Part shown: positions 35,901 through 48,123 of the stretch, piece by piece
Numbering within the stretch: position 1 is the first letter of the stretch
Layout of the letters: each line of letters starts with the position of its first letter
From: Panulirus ornatus
Lineage: Eukaryota > Arthropoda > Malacostraca > Decapoda > Palinuridae
Reading direction: 5' to 3'
NCBI RefSeq assembly: GCF_036320965.1
Contig: NC_092230.1
Span: forward strand, 48,550,094-48,614,093
Length of the DNA stretch: 64,000 nucleotides
Translations under genes and position numbers: made by a program
Notes under the pieces: model-generated
What the model saw: only the letters and a program-made list of their open reading frames with translations
Database searches by the model: none
Told to the model about the DNA's origin: nothing

Positions 35901-38900
35901 AAATAATGCAGCCTAGGTGGAGCAGACCCCTTCCGTAAGCACCTTTCTAAATAGGTCTCTGTTTCGACTAAAAATAACTTATTGCCAGGAGTATATGAAA
36001 TAAAGTCTCAGAGTTAGTGACAAGAATGTCAAAGTCTCAGAGTTAGTGACAAGAATGTCAAAAGGAAATTATGATGTCATTTCCATTTCCTAATCTTGGT
36101 TAGATATCAGCAACAGAGATTTCCTCACTGATTACTCAATTCTAGGGTACACTCTGTTCCATAAGGACAGGGGAAAGAAAGAAGGCGGTGGTGTCCTGTT
36201 CTTTGTTAAAGCTCACTTAAATCCCATGGGAAAAACTATTGTATCCATTGAGAAACTCCAGAAGCTGGTGACTGAGTTTGGTAAAGTGTGTGAAAGAAGA
36301 AAGTTGAGAGTGAATGTGAAAAAGAGCAAGGTTATTAGGTACAGTAGGGTTAAGGGACAAGTCAATTGGGAGGTAAGTTTGAATGGAGAAAAACTGGAGG
36401 AAGTGAAGTGTTTTAGATATCTAAGAGTGGATTTGGCAGCGGATGGAACCATGGAAGCAGAAGTGAATCATAGGGTGGGGGAGGGGGTGAAAGTTCTGGG
36501 AGCATTGAGAAATGTGTGGAAGTCGAGAACATTATCTTGGAAAGCAAAAATGGGTATGTTTGAAGGAACAGTGGTTCCAACAATGTTATATGGTTTCAAG
36601 GCTTGGGCTATAGATAGAGTTGTGCAGAGGAGGGTGGATGTGCTGGAAATGAGATGTCTGAGGACAATATGTGGTGTGAGGTGGTTTGATTGAGTAAGTA
36701 ATGAAAGGGTAAGAGAGATGTGTGGTAATAAAAAGAGTGTGGTTGAGAGAGCAGAAGAGGGTGTTTTGAAATGGTTTGGTCACATGGAGAGAATGAGAGA
36801 GGAAAGATTGGCAAAGAGGATATATGTGTCAGAGGTGGAGGGAACAAGAAGTGAGAGACCAAATTGGAGGTGGAAAGATGGAGTGAAAAAGATTTTGAGT
36901 GATCGGGGCCTGAACATGCAGGAGGGTGAAAGGCATGCAAGGAATAGAGTGAATTGGAACAATGTGGTATACCGGGGTCGACGTGCTGTCAATGGATTGA
37001 ACCAGGGCATGTGAAGCATCTGGGGTAAACCATGGAAAGTTCTGTGGAGGCCTGGATGTGGAAAGGGGGCTGTGGTTTCGGTGCATTATACAAGACAGCT
37101 AGAGACTTAGTGTGAACAAATGTGGCCTTTGTTGTCTTTTCCTAGTGCTACCTCGTGTACATGCGGGGGATGGGGGTTTTCATTTCATGTGTGGCGGGGT
37201 GGCGACGGGAATGAATAGGGGCAGACAGTATGAATTATGTACATGTGGATATATGTGTATGTCTGTGTGTGTATATGTATGTATATGGTGAGATGTATAG
37301 GTATGTATATGTGCATGTGTGGACGTGTATGTATGTACATGTGTATGTGTGTGGGTTGGGCCATTGCTTCGACTATTTCCTTGCGCTACCTTGCTAATGT
37401 GGGAGACAGTGACAAAGTATAATAAATCAATAACTACATAAAAAAGAAACTAACAGTAAGACTAGTTTATAGGTCCCCACACAGACACCTGAGGTAGACA
37501 AAAATTTTAATGATCAGTTGGCACAAAATCTGTAACGAAGATTTTATCATAGTAGGTGATTGTGATATACCAGTATCTAAATGGGGAGAATCCCTTTCCA
37601 GTAGCTCTGCCGTTGGACTCTACTTAAATTTGCCTGACAGTGCCCTAATCCAATTAGCTGAGAAACCTGCTCATGACAGAAAATATTAGACTTAGTTCTA
37701 ACTACAAATAAGGATCTCATCAATAATGTTGAAGTTGGAGAAAAGTTTGGTATAAGAGGTCACCGATAAATTACTTTTGAGGTCATTTTTCAAACATGCA
37801 ACTTTTACTGATTGCATTGCTCTTGACAGGCATACCTGGGATGATATGGTGAATGAAAATGACATGAATGCTGCTTGGGAAAGCTTCATTTAAACCTTCA
37901 AAGCAGCAGAGGGAACATATGTGTCAATGCGTAGCAGACGGTGTATTTCTGAAATGAAACTAAGTTGGTGGAACAGTGAAGTAAAAAACTGCATGTTGTC
38001 TAAGACAGTAGCTCATAAGAAACTCAGAGAATCCAATCACCAACAAGATGAAGTAAGTTAAGTAAATTTGTGTAGAGAGAGTAAGAGAGTTCTATAAACA
38101 CACTTCTTATTAATTACCTTAATCCCAGGTATGCCCATGATGCTTCTCATAATAATTACCAAAGAATGACCAAGATTTTTTCTCTCATGCTTGTTCACCA
38201 TTTCCCATGTTAGCGAATTAATGCCAGGAACAGAAAAAGAAAATGGCTTCATTCTCTCAAATACATTCTCTAGCTGTCAAGTGTAATGCCTCATCATTAT
38301 GAAATATCCAGCTATTCCCATTGGCTACAGCACTGGAATCATTCGCAAGCAATTTTCCCTCACATCTAGTACTCTTTTTACATCTTACTCTATCACAGCA
38401 AATTGTTACTGCTTTGAAATAATATTCCATGGGGTCCCTTCTCCTTGTTTTACAAACTTGTTGAAGCTGCCCTATTCCTATATCATCTTCAAAAAGAGCT
38501 GGTCTTGATTTTTAGACCCCACAAGCACTGATCTCCAAACTGAGGGGCTTGGGGGACCCCTTCCCCCCTAAAGGGTGCAGTCTTTTAGTGGGACAGCCTA
38601 AAATAATAAAGGAAGAAGCACAAGAACTGGTGATAATAATAACCTAACCAGATTACTTGACTATCACTCTATCTACTTGATTATCTAACTATTTCTCTGA
38701 TGCCTGTCCCACTTGAAACTCCCTTAACGGGGTGGCCACGGCAAATGAGTCTCCCTAACTGGTAAACTCCAGAGCTGCTTCTTAACCTTTAGTGCCTCGC
38801 ACTTAACAGCAGATTGGCAAAGGGTAACTCTAATATAGTTTCCAAAAGGGCAACTCTAGTATAGAGTTTCCAAAGGCTCATACCTAATGTTCCTTCTGAC

Positions 38901-41900
38901 TATTTCTACCTAATGTTCTTGCCTACTATTTCTATCCAATGCTCCTAATTAATGTTCCTACCAATATTTCCACCTAATGCTCCAGTCTAATGTTCCCACC
39001 TACAACTTCTGTTTACTGCTCCTAACATTCTGCCAAAAGGCAGGGCTAGTGCACAGCACTCAACACAGAAAAATATTGTTACAAAGAATGAGGTGTGTTA
39101 GTTAAGTGTTACCAAGTGTTATTTGTAACAAGGAGATTGTATATTTGTGGACAGAATGCTGGCAATCCACATGTGGGTAAGACAAAAAGAAAAGGAATGC
39201 AATTTGACAACCACTGAAGTGTTGGCTCATTACGCAGCTGCCATTAACCTTCATGATACCCATGCGGGTAGCACCAGTAGTACCTCCATGGTCAATGGCT
39301 GTGTAGCAACTACTACCTACCATCACTCTGCTCTCCCAACTTTTCTTTTTTTTTTTCCACATCTACTCACTCCTCACAAGCATTTTCCATGACATTTTGT
39401 CATCTAACAAGAGTACAAACAGGCATTCATTAAACATCATGGTATATGTTTTGCAATTCATAGCAAATGTCACTACACACAGAAAACAAAGTAAAGGCAT
39501 TGATGATGGTGTAAAGAAACAAGGAGAGCAAAATACTGAATTTGCTGTTATCATTAAAAAAAATCATGAAACATGAATGAAAGGGCACAGCAAAAACTTT
39601 GCTGAGTCAGGGGATGCTACAGTTTTAAGTCTGAAAGCTGCTGCTGGTCAACACAAAAACAATTGTTATAAACAATCAGTAAGGATTACTGAAAGGCTTT
39701 AGCCAAAATAAAACAATGTCTTTACCATATCAATATCAAGGGCATGAAGGTATTGGTTGATGAGGTTGGCTGTCTTCACTGTGGGCCACATAATGTCTGG
39801 GTCATCTGGCAGGTCATCACATCTATATAAGATTATGTTTTCTCTTGACATACCCAGGAGGCGGCAGCTTGCCCACAATTCTTGACAGCGAATCCTTCCT
39901 TGTCCATAGTAATTACCTAACAAAACTTAAACCATTCAGTAACCTAATTGAATCTGGGTGTCGAACAGAATGGTGGAGAGGGAAATACAAAAGTTATGCA
40001 TGGATTTTCTTGTGTAACAGACTGTGGAATTAGAAAAACTGATAGAATGATGACTGAAAACCAAGAGATCTTGGAATAATGAAAAAAAATCATTGGTACA
40101 GTAAAGAACATGATGAGGTGATGAAAATACAGAGAAAAAATGGATTCATTAGGAATGAATAAAAGGGAGCATATCTGAGTAAGACACTAAGATTAAGTGT
40201 AACATAAGACTCCTCAGAATCCAACTTCTGCAGTTTTCTTTTTGAATCTGCCACCAAAGTCGTGTCATCAGCAAACAATAACTGACTCACCTCCCAAGCT
40301 TCCCCAGCCCTAAAAAGCTTCAAACCTGCTACTTTCTACAAGACCCTTTCATTCACCTTCCTCACCATCCCATCCACAAACAAATTAAACAGTCATGGTG
40401 ATATCATACATCCGCTACAACAGACCTGGAATCCCTTAGTCTCCTCTCCTAACTGCAAACACACCTTTATCTCTTGATAAAAACTCATCACTGCTCCCAG
40501 AAGCTTTCTTCCCACACCATACATTCATAACACCTTTCAAAGAGCATCTCCATCAACCATATGCAATGGTTTTGCTAGGCTCTTAAATGTCACATACGGA
40601 TCCCTCTGTTTCTCTGGGTATTCTCACATGCATTCTTCAAAGTAAACACAAACTCCCAAAGCCACAATATTCCTGCTCAATCTGAAACTCTATGCATACC
40701 ACCAACCTCTCAACAAGCACTCTGCCAAACAACTTATCAGGTACACTCAACAAATAAAAACATTAAATTTTGTCCCCCTACCTTTATGTAATGCTACCAT
40801 TCATGCATTTTCCCTCACTGTGAGCCATATATAAATAAAAAAATCATACCTAACCAATCAACAAAACAGCCATCTCCTTTCTTGAGAACTTCAACTGCAA
40901 TCCTATGCATTTCAGTCACACTGCCACAATCTATTTTATGTGATGCTTTTAGCACCTCTTTCTTCTCTTTTCACCAATATACTTGCCAAGATTCTCTCAC
41001 TTTACATGCCATCCTTCATCAAACACATTCAAAAATTGTTTAAAGCACCTACTCTATCTCCTCTTCACCCCATCTGTGCTTTTTACCACTTCCCCCATTT
41101 GCTCCTTTCACCTATGCTTCAATTTGTTTTTTATCTCGAATGAGTAACCTCCTTCCAAAAAATTTTCTTATTCTCCATGAAACCTGCTCATATGCAATCA
41201 TCCTAATTCTCATTTGCCCTCCTTTTACAGTCCCTGCACCTTCCTACCAATCTGCCACTTTTTCTTGTACATCTTCCAATCACTCACACTTGTTCCCAAC
41301 AAGTACCCCAACACATTCATCTTTTCTCTTTCATTAGCAACTCTGTCATCCACCACTTACTACACTTTCTCATATACCCACCTCCCACTTTCTGCATGCC
41401 ACACACAAACACACTTCTCACACATACCAAGATTACTTCACCTTCCATCCACTCCCCTAGTTTCATTTACTCTCACATTTTGCCATTCTAGACTCAATCT
41501 CTCCAGGTAAATCTTTACACAAGCCTCTTTCCAGGCTCAGTCACTTCCACCACCCTCTTTCCACCAATATGATTGCCTCTTTTCTAAAATCCTCAACAAA
41601 ATTCACATTTGTGTCCATCAAGTAATGATCAAACATCCCTAAAGCTGCCCCTGTCAGCACATTCACATCCAAGAGTCTCTCTTTTGCACACTGATCAGTA
41701 AGTGCATAACCCTATGTGGATCATTTAAGGTTTTTCCTACTCATCCAAGTATAATATTATATGACCCTCTGTAAAAATCTGACATTCCCAATCACCAGTT
41801 CTTTTTCAGCACATAACAAGATGTTTATTATTTTCATTCATATCACATTGTGCCCTATGCCCCCCAATTATACCTTCAACTGCCACATTATCCACTCTTC

Positions 41901-44900
41901 CATCCTAATTCTCCATCATCAATACCCCATCCTTTGCATTGAAAGTGCTGACATTCACTCATCTCTCCTCCTCACTCTCTTGCTTCTAGGTGCATAAGCA
42001 CTTATAATCACTCACCACTCATAATCCACTTTCAATTTTACCAATATCAATTTGAGGTTTATTTTGTTACATACTTTCACACATTTCCTCTATCAACAGA
42101 ATTGAGATTTATTTTGTTACATACTTTCATGCATTTCCTCTATCAACAGAAATGCTACCTCTTCCTCAGCTCTCACCTTCAAACTAACCCCTAATACATT
42201 TTGAAACCATTCTTCCCCTTTCCCTTGAGCTTTGTTTCACTGTGAGTCAGAACATCCAGGTTTCTCTCCTCAAACATGTCATCTATCTCTCCCATCTTGG
42301 TTACATCCACACACATTGACACCCCACCTGATCCTTCAAGGAGTATGAGCAGTTCTTGCTTGGCTACTACCTCTGTGCCAACTTTTGGAATTTAAAATTG
42401 AAATATATAAGACTGACCAGAATCCACCTGCATGGGGTTACACTGTAAGTGAAAAGATAGTTTTGGTGAGGATGTACCACTGAATGCACAGTCTTGTCAA
42501 AGAACGTCTCACTCCAAAGGAGTCCATTATATTCCTGCTACTGAAAGTAGTCCCTGCAGCCTTGGGATTGGCCAATCCAGTAAATTTGGTGTTTACCTAA
42601 TCTTGGAATGGTAAGTCTTAACTCATATGTAAAAATAATGGTTTTGATAGTTTTTTGTGCACCTATTCATACAAATAAACTCTCCATTTAACAAACTAAT
42701 AGGGGGAAGGGTTGACCGTTAATGCCAAAAGACCATTAAATCAAATGTAACCTATTTCTGTGCCACATTCAAGTTCACACACTGTCTTTTAACTCCTCTA
42801 TCACTGTAGGATTTAGTGTGTGGTATAATAGTTGGGTGGCAGGCACCTGATAACATAGGAATACTCGCCGGGCAGTTGGAGGCAGGAGTCAGGCAGATAT
42901 AGAGGTGATGCCATCCCTCTCCAGTGAAAGGATACTTCTTTATAAAGTGAGAACTAACTACCTGCCTTCACTGCACCTCTTACAATCACTTGATGCTATT
43001 CTGAATTGGACTGCAAAATTATTTAATAAATAAAGCTACAATTCTGAAATGATACAAACACTGTATACAACCTGACTGCACGATAGCCTGAGGCAGACTG
43101 AGACTGGAACAAAGTGAGTCTACCACTTGCAACCAAAAACAAGTGTGATATGAAATGCACATGGTGCGGCATTTGAGTTGGGTTTTTTCTTAGTTTGTGA
43201 ATTATCATTTATGTGTTAAATCCAAAATCCATTATATTGGGGTCCGTTAAATCAAGGGTTTACTGTACTAAGGATTCATCAATCTGGTAATAAATGTATT
43301 TTTTTACATAAGGGGGTCTGGTTATGTATAAGGGGACTGTAGTTTCGGTGCATTTCATATGTCTCCCAGAGAATGGCTGTGAGCAAATGAGGCCACTTCT
43401 TCATCTGTTCTTGGCTTTACCTTGCCAATGCAGAAAATGGCAAAAAAGTACGTAAGAAAAAAGAAAATAGCATATGTCTTAACTGTACTTTATAAGAAAA
43501 AAGATCATTTCATACTTCAATGCACCTATTCCTACACAAAGAAATTATTCCGTTTTTCTGGGGCACTCAGGAGAAAAATATCAACTGTACAATGAAAAGG
43601 TTATGGAAATGGAAGTCAAGGAGATATGTAAAGACTCTGGAAGCAGTAAAAGTCAGTCATGGGATGACAGTAGAAAGGGTTATAATGGTCATCCTTCTTT
43701 AAAGCTCTGACTATCACGTTGCCTGCTGCTCTTGTAAGGTCCTGAATTCAAGACATGTTTATCAGAAATGCAAGCTGGTGCCATAACGATTTGACTTCTC
43801 AAAATGCATGAAAATCTTGATGAGCATTTTAACTTAGCTCTACCCAAGTTTCAAAGAAAACTCAGAAAACCATATAAATTTTCATTGCTTTTATAAAATA
43901 ATCAATAGCTTAACACCCTAGAAACAAAAAAGTAAGAACACAATTTCATTTTGCAACTATTCAGTTGGGATACATCTAGCACTATGATAGCAGGTAATAT
44001 CTGAGTCTGATAATGCCACCTATATGTTACAATCAACACGATGTTACTGGAAATATGAAGACATGAGGTAAGAAAATTATCCACTCATGGGGTACTGTAC
44101 AGTACATACATAACACATACTCCTTGAAACTATGATATTGAAAACAAGCTGTCAGCGGTATGAGTTATTTACTTTGAGCTCTAAGTTCATTTCTCACAGG
44201 TCATAGAACTGAGGACATTTGGGCTACAGTTTAAGACATCATTCTATTTTGGTTATAAAAATAAAGACTCATGGAAAAGTGTTAAGTTGGAAATCTTAAG
44301 AATTCCTGGAATACAGAAAGATAAATTCCAATTTCAATTCACTGGGCTGCATCTATGCAACAATATTAACAATGTGTGAAATACAAGTAGAGATATTTGA
44401 AAATCAGAGAAGATTATTTGGAAAAGCTTAATTTATAAGAATCATCAAACACATTTAATTATAGAGCTAACTGAAAGAACACAAACTTAACATCCTCTCT
44501 GAGTATATAGTTTTTCATTCAATGAATTTCAATTAATGTGAATATTCACAATTGTCAAAAAACTGAAATCTGTGTAACAAAACTGATATTTATCAAAAAC
44601 AGTACTAACCGGTGGAAAGACAGAGGAGATAAACTAGAGCACCCTCCCGTTGGGTAAAGTGCAATATGGTTGGTCCAAAGAACATAACCTCATCATCTGG
44701 GTGTGCTGTCACTACCAGAACTCTCCTTCTGCCAGCTTTTACATGGAGACAGCTTTTCTCTGAAAATTTTGTTACTACTTAATTTACATGGTTTATATAT
44801 CATAATATTACCTTATATCATTACTCAAACGACCATTTCAATTATAATCTCAACTATTTCCAACTTTATCAATATATTATGAAAAATTCTTCAAGAAGCA

Positions 44901-47900
44901 ATGTAATTCAGCATTCTACCATACAGTCAGTAACATGCAAAGCATGTATATAGTATAGTAATTTAATGAAATGTGATTCCAATTAAAATTATCTCCAGCA
45001 TTACTCTTACTGTTTGAGTGTTTCTTCCTCCTTGAAAAGTCATGACATCCTTCGCAAGCACCACTGTCTCCATTAATACTTGATCTACCTATCTATCTAA
45101 TATCTTTAATTCTATTCCTACTCACATTGGGTGCATTAAGGGCATACCATAATTCTTAAACAGGTATACTATGGAAAACATGGACTTCCCTGCTAATATA
45201 AGCACTCTTTCTTGTTCACTTCACTTGTTGAATTCATTCATCAATGAGGTCAAAGCCTCCACCTACACTGCCACTTCATACATAATATAACTACACTTCA
45301 CAGAACCAAAAATACAGTTATCCATCTCACATCATCTAGAATACATAGAGCCTTCATCGATTAACCTTCTGTAGTCTAACAATCATTTCATCTTCAGCTG
45401 TACTACCATATACCTTCTACACCAAAACATCTTATCATGTATTCTAGAAGGCCATAACTTCTTAAAAGACTATTCATCATGCCTATTTCTTATGATTTCT
45501 TTTGGAAAAAATAATACACTAAGAATGGAATTCCAGCCCCCCGACTCCTACTCCTCGCAGTTGCCTTTCACGACATGCTGGAGATATATGTGTAGTGGTT
45601 TGTCTTCTATTCCCATGGATGAAGATACATGAAGATATTCTAAAAAAAACATATCCTTTTTAAACATGTTTTAATATCACTATTAATCATTCTTTTATGA
45701 TAATTGTTTTATTAGTAGAGGTTGGCCTGTGAGTCCAATTTGGATGTGCTGGAGCACTGGCCTATTCCTAAGGTGGACAGACAAGGGCTGATTAACAATG
45801 ATGTTTTGCAACAACAGGGCACATCAGCCCATTACTAGTTATATGAAGAGGTCTTGTCGCACCAATTCCCTGTCTGTATCAGTTGATCAGGACTCCTACC
45901 TTAGCCTGCAAATAGCCCTAATTTGACAATGTGTAACAACTGGCTTTGGTCATTTGTAAAGGATCTAGTGAGCAAAGGGTATATACATAACATGGAAGAA
46001 TTGAGAACAGCCTCCTGCAAAGCATACACAAAGATTAGCTCTTAAATGTTGAAGGGAGCATCCAGGTGAGCATGGCATCACACAGAACTTTCTGTAATCT
46101 ATGATGTAGCTCAGACTTCTATAATTGACTGCTAAGGAAAGAATATTTCCATTGATGACTATATTTTGTACTTTGCATAAACATGTTAATATTTCTAAGG
46201 CTATTGCAACATTTTTACTTTGATTCATGTTATTTCTGCATTTATTACACTCAATTAGGACTTATGGGCCCCCCTATACAGTACTGAGACAAAGGTTTAA
46301 GTGTTTGATGTCCTGCCACTAAACACAGTGAATGTGAGACACTGTGTAATATGTCTAAAAAATACACTTCCCACTCCTAGGTAGTTTCAAAGGCAATACA
46401 TGGCTATGGTTTACTGTGAGATAAAGCACATGACACTCTCAGGGTGTAAGCATTACAAATCTGGTCACTAAAAAAAGTGTTTCTAACAGTGTGAGCACCA
46501 GTAACCAGCATCAGGGTGCCTCATGCTATCTTGAGTAAAGGATGTTCTTTCTTTACCCAGGATGCTACTCTATTTTGGGAATTTTGTTTCAGACTGCTGC
46601 ATTTCTTCCACCTTTCTATGGAGAAAAAAAAAGGCTATACTCTCACCTATTAGCAAAAAAATAAGGGTATACATGAGATTTCTAGGTGACTAGGCACTCA
46701 GAGTGCATGATCAGGCAGCTGCTTCCTTTAACTCTTCATTAGTGCCTCACTTCATTCAGGATATCAAGACACTATGGACCCAAAACATGGTCCTTGAGTA
46801 CTCTGGGGACCTTGCCAATTCCATGCCCAGGCATCTGCACATGGTGATCAAGGCCAAAGAAGAGATGACAAAGTACTAAAGTGTAAGTGTGACATCACCT
46901 CTGAAAATGCATGGGGAGGCAGACAAGGTTTTTGTGGACACTACAATTACCTAGTTGCACTGCACAGGGAAAGAATTATACACTTATACAACCCCATCTC
47001 TTGAACTTTCAAACTGGTTTAAGAATCTAAAGGTTATGATCAAATCACCCATCACTCTTCTTTCTTCCATTGTGGACAAATTTAAGGCCTCTAACCTTTA
47101 CTTGTAACACATAATTTAATGATGGTATCATCTGTGATGCTTTTCCCTGGGCCTTCTCTATCAGCTCATAATTCAAAAGACTTTTGAGGTTTTCTATCTT
47201 TCTTAGAGACCTGCACATTTCAAAAGATTCTATACAGTGCATAGTAGGCAACTCTGGAAAGTGAGTTAATTCAGCAGTCTTCTTAATGTGCTGCACTAGA
47301 AATCATTAGTTTTTCAATCTATAGAAGCTTGGATTTTTTTTAGTCTTGACCAGTAAATCTTTTTCCAGATCTATTCCTAACATGGACATCTATGGCACAC
47401 AATACACACAATATCTAGAGACTAATATGTAATTTCCTCTCTGGTGACATACATCATCTTTTCTGATCATCACAACACATCTAATAAAACCAGCAACTCT
47501 TTTACACAAGTGTTCTCAAAAAATATCTTTTAATTTTGCCTCTAGTCTACTTACTCCATTTCATCTTCATAAAATATACTGTCTTATCTAAAATCAAACC
47601 TCTATCAAGGGTGATTATACCTCATCACTCTATGATAATAAGTCTACTTTATATTTGAACTGTAAAAATATAAAAAGTACACATGTGGCATATAATAAGC
47701 CTAAAAAAAATTGGTAGGAATGTTGGCCACTTTAAGAGAAACAGCAGGTATTCAATTCAAGCACAAGACACATGTAAATGCAGAAAAAATTATCAATTAC
47801 CATAACTCAGGTACTGCAAAACAATAAGAAAATTAATTGGTACTTATTTAACAGTTCAAAAATTAAGAATTTCTTATTCCAGCCAGACAGATACTTCATG

Positions 47901-48101
47901 GTATAAAGAAACAGACATACAAAATCAAGAGATTTACCTTAACCATGATTACGGCAAAAACTACAACACAAAAAATTTAATCAAACCTGCTTCTGTCTCC
48001 TCCTGTGAGTGTTGGGGCATCCGAGAATTCCCAAGTGTAAAATATGAGAGTGTCAATCCGATGCCAGCACAGCAGACCACCACAAGAATGGTGTCAAACA
48101 T
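32845..48101 (-). CDS. PIGL: PIG-L, GlcNAc-PI de-N-acetylase (six coding exons)
   Basis: Removes the acetyl group from N-acetylglucosaminyl-phosphatidylinositol, the second step of GPI-anchor synthesis, on the cytosolic face of the ER. Coding exons: 48,101-47,987; 44,759-44,610; 39,916-39,726; 35,276-35,177; 33,381-33,251; 32,949-32,845. They join in phases 1, 1, 0, 1, 0, all at GT-AG introns, to give 263 residues (human PIG-L has 252). Residues 5-24 are a hydrophobic anchor, as in the family. The HPDDE motif is at 58-62 and GHINH at 163-167; together they form the metal site of this de-acetylase fold. Other family landmarks are GNYYGQG (89-95), [20 protein letters not shown], and a C-terminal [13 protein letters not shown]. 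No lesion is seen, so it is probably functional. The introns carry several transposon copies. Assignment is from remembered family sequence, not a search. Confidence 0.95.
33251..33381 (-). CDS. PIGL: PIGL coding exon 5
   Basis: 131 nt after acceptor 'ttctctccacag', ending at donor CAG|GTAAGT in phase 0. Encodes [20 protein letters not shown], equivalent to the human VNVLRKYISLLDLPLS block. Confidence 0.95.
34462..34980 (+). mobile_element. Short RTE-A copy in PIGL intron 4, antisense
   Basis: Begins near the [20 protein letters not shown] codons and consists mostly of the long-type 3' UTR plus tail. Inserted opposite to the host gene. Confidence 0.85.
34985..35075 (+). mobile_element. Tail-B fragment next to an RTE-A end
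   Basis: 'ggtgctgcctcactaaagta' and 'gaaaatggcaatcagtat' followed by (AAT)n. A variant tail placed directly after a complete RTE-A tail, so two 3' ends are stacked. Confidence 0.6.
35177..35276 (-). CDS. PIGL: PIGL coding exon 4 (GHxxH motif)
   Basis: 100 nt after acceptor 'gatttctctcag', ending at donor GAAA|GTGAGT in phase 1. Encodes [20 protein letters not shown] with the second metal-binding histidine pair. Confidence 0.95.
35540..36245 (+). mobile_element. CR1-like element: ORF1 esterase end and ORF2 start
   Basis: 35,640-35,880 reads as a degraded SGNH/esterase-like ORF1 end: [40 protein letters not shown], then an STPE-like 'GLHL' site. 36,095-36,245 reads as the start of the ORF2 endonuclease: [20 protein letters not shown] then [19 protein letters not shown] 29-bp tandem duplication lies at 36,003-36,060. 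Esterase-type ORF1 proteins are typical of the CR1 group. Confidence 0.7.
36246..37430 (+). mobile_element. RTE-A copy inserted in the CR1-like element
   Basis: Starts at [16 protein letters not shown] and runs to the long 3' UTR and tail. The frame 36,226-36,693 fuses nine CR1 codons (MGKTIVSIE) to RTE-A. A TGA replaces a codon at 36,691; the frame then continues open at 36,718-37,014. Confidence 0.9.
37440..38065 (+). mobile_element. CR1-like endonuclease, continuation
   Basis: Continues the ORF2 cut by the RTE-A copy: [13 protein letters not shown], then [16 protein letters not shown] (the GDFN-type catalytic block), then [20 protein letters not shown] and [12 protein letters not shown]. 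Stops and small frameshifts; no active product. Confidence 0.75.
38110..38310 (-). mobile_element. Tail-B fragment with 3' UTR remnant
   Basis: Reverse complement of 'gcgaacaagtatg'-type tail B: 'caccatttcccatgttagcg' then 'ccaggaacagaaaaag', then 'ctagctgtcaagtgtaatgc', the long 3' UTR of RTE-A. Confidence 0.65.
38640..39310 (-). repeat. R3 repeat, most complete copy
   Basis: In minus orientation: left flank from 39,310 ('ttaatggcagctgcgtaatg', 'tggcattctgtcc' equivalents), minisatellite core near 39,020-38,880, right flank to about 38,640 with 'gttttgatgggaag'-like words weakly kept. Matches the order at 5,000-5,364 and 2,991-3,566. Lies in PIGL intron 3. Confidence 0.6.
39726..39916 (-). 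CDS. PIGL: PIGL coding exon 3
   Basis: 191 nt after acceptor 'aagttttgttag', ending at donor ATG|GTAAAG in phase 0. Encodes [20 protein letters not shown] and the acidic [11 protein letters not shown] segment, matching the central part of animal PIG-L. Confidence 0.95.
40200..42380 (-). mobile_element. RTE-A copy, old, 5' part only
   Basis: Runs from the [13 protein letters not shown] region (40,260) upstream through the RT and linker to the N-terminal endonuclease, ending near 42,370 with the codons for a CGCNQD-like start. The C-terminal third and 3' UTR are missing. Short direct duplication near 42,045-42,150 ('attttgttacatactttca' twice). In PIGL intron 2, same orientation as the gene. 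Confidence 0.75.
42672..43265. mobile_element. Tigger/pogo-like MITE with TA duplication
   Basis: About 594 bp between TA dinucleotides (42,670-42,671 and 43,266-43,267). The right end reads inward CAGTAAACCCTTGATTTAAC; the left end reads CAAATAAACTCTCCATTTAA, a diverged inverted repeat. Ends of the form CAGTaaacCCtcGATTTAAcggac are typical of Tigger-like elements. No transposase inside. In PIGL intron 2. Confidence 0.6.
43310..43465 (+). mobile_element. Solo long-3'UTR/tail-B copy
   Basis: 'ctgtagtttcggtgcatttc' to 'ccaatgcagaaaatggcaaa' with an A-rich end: the last 150 bp of the older RTE-A type without coding sequence. Lies 45 bp after the MITE. Confidence 0.7.
44610..44759 (-). CDS. PIGL: PIGL coding exon 2 (HPDDE motif)
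   Basis: 150 nt after acceptor 'aaaattttcag', ending at donor CCG|GTTAGT. It encodes [20 protein letters not shown], the signature of the PIG-L/LmbE family, then LVYLLCLST. Enters and leaves in phase 1. Confidence 0.95.
45495..45635 (-). mobile_element. Old SINE-B head fragment
   Basis: 'ttccagccccccgactc', then 'ttgcctttcacgacatgctg', then 'tattcccatgg' match, in reverse, the SINE-B/RTE-A 5' head with many substitutions. In PIGL intron 1. Confidence 0.5.
47045..47296 (-). CDS. Unrecognised 83-codon open frame in PIGL intron 1
   Basis: Reads [17 protein letters not shown], then [36 protein letters not shown] and HNGRKKSDG. Composition is protein-like (charged, helical), not low-complexity. 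No family recognised. It is most likely a piece of a transposon ORF because it sits alone in an intron. Confidence 0.25.
   Translation of the reverse strand: MQHIKKTAELTHFPELPTMHCIESFEMCRSLRKIENLKSLLNYELIEKAQGKASQMIPSLNYVLQVKVRGLKFVHNGRKKSDG
47987..48101 (-). CDS. PIGL: PIGL coding exon 1
   Basis: ATG at 48,101, then a hydrophobic anchor ([17 protein letters not shown]). Ends in phase 1 at donor G|GTTTGA. Just upstream, 48,121-48,123 is the AG of a good acceptor ('gagaatttttacag'), so the start codon may lie in a second exon behind a non-coding first exon. The frame also stays open for the 19 nt between acceptor and ATG. Confidence 0.85.
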
Positions 48102-48123
48102 GCTGCTACACTCCAATACCCTG

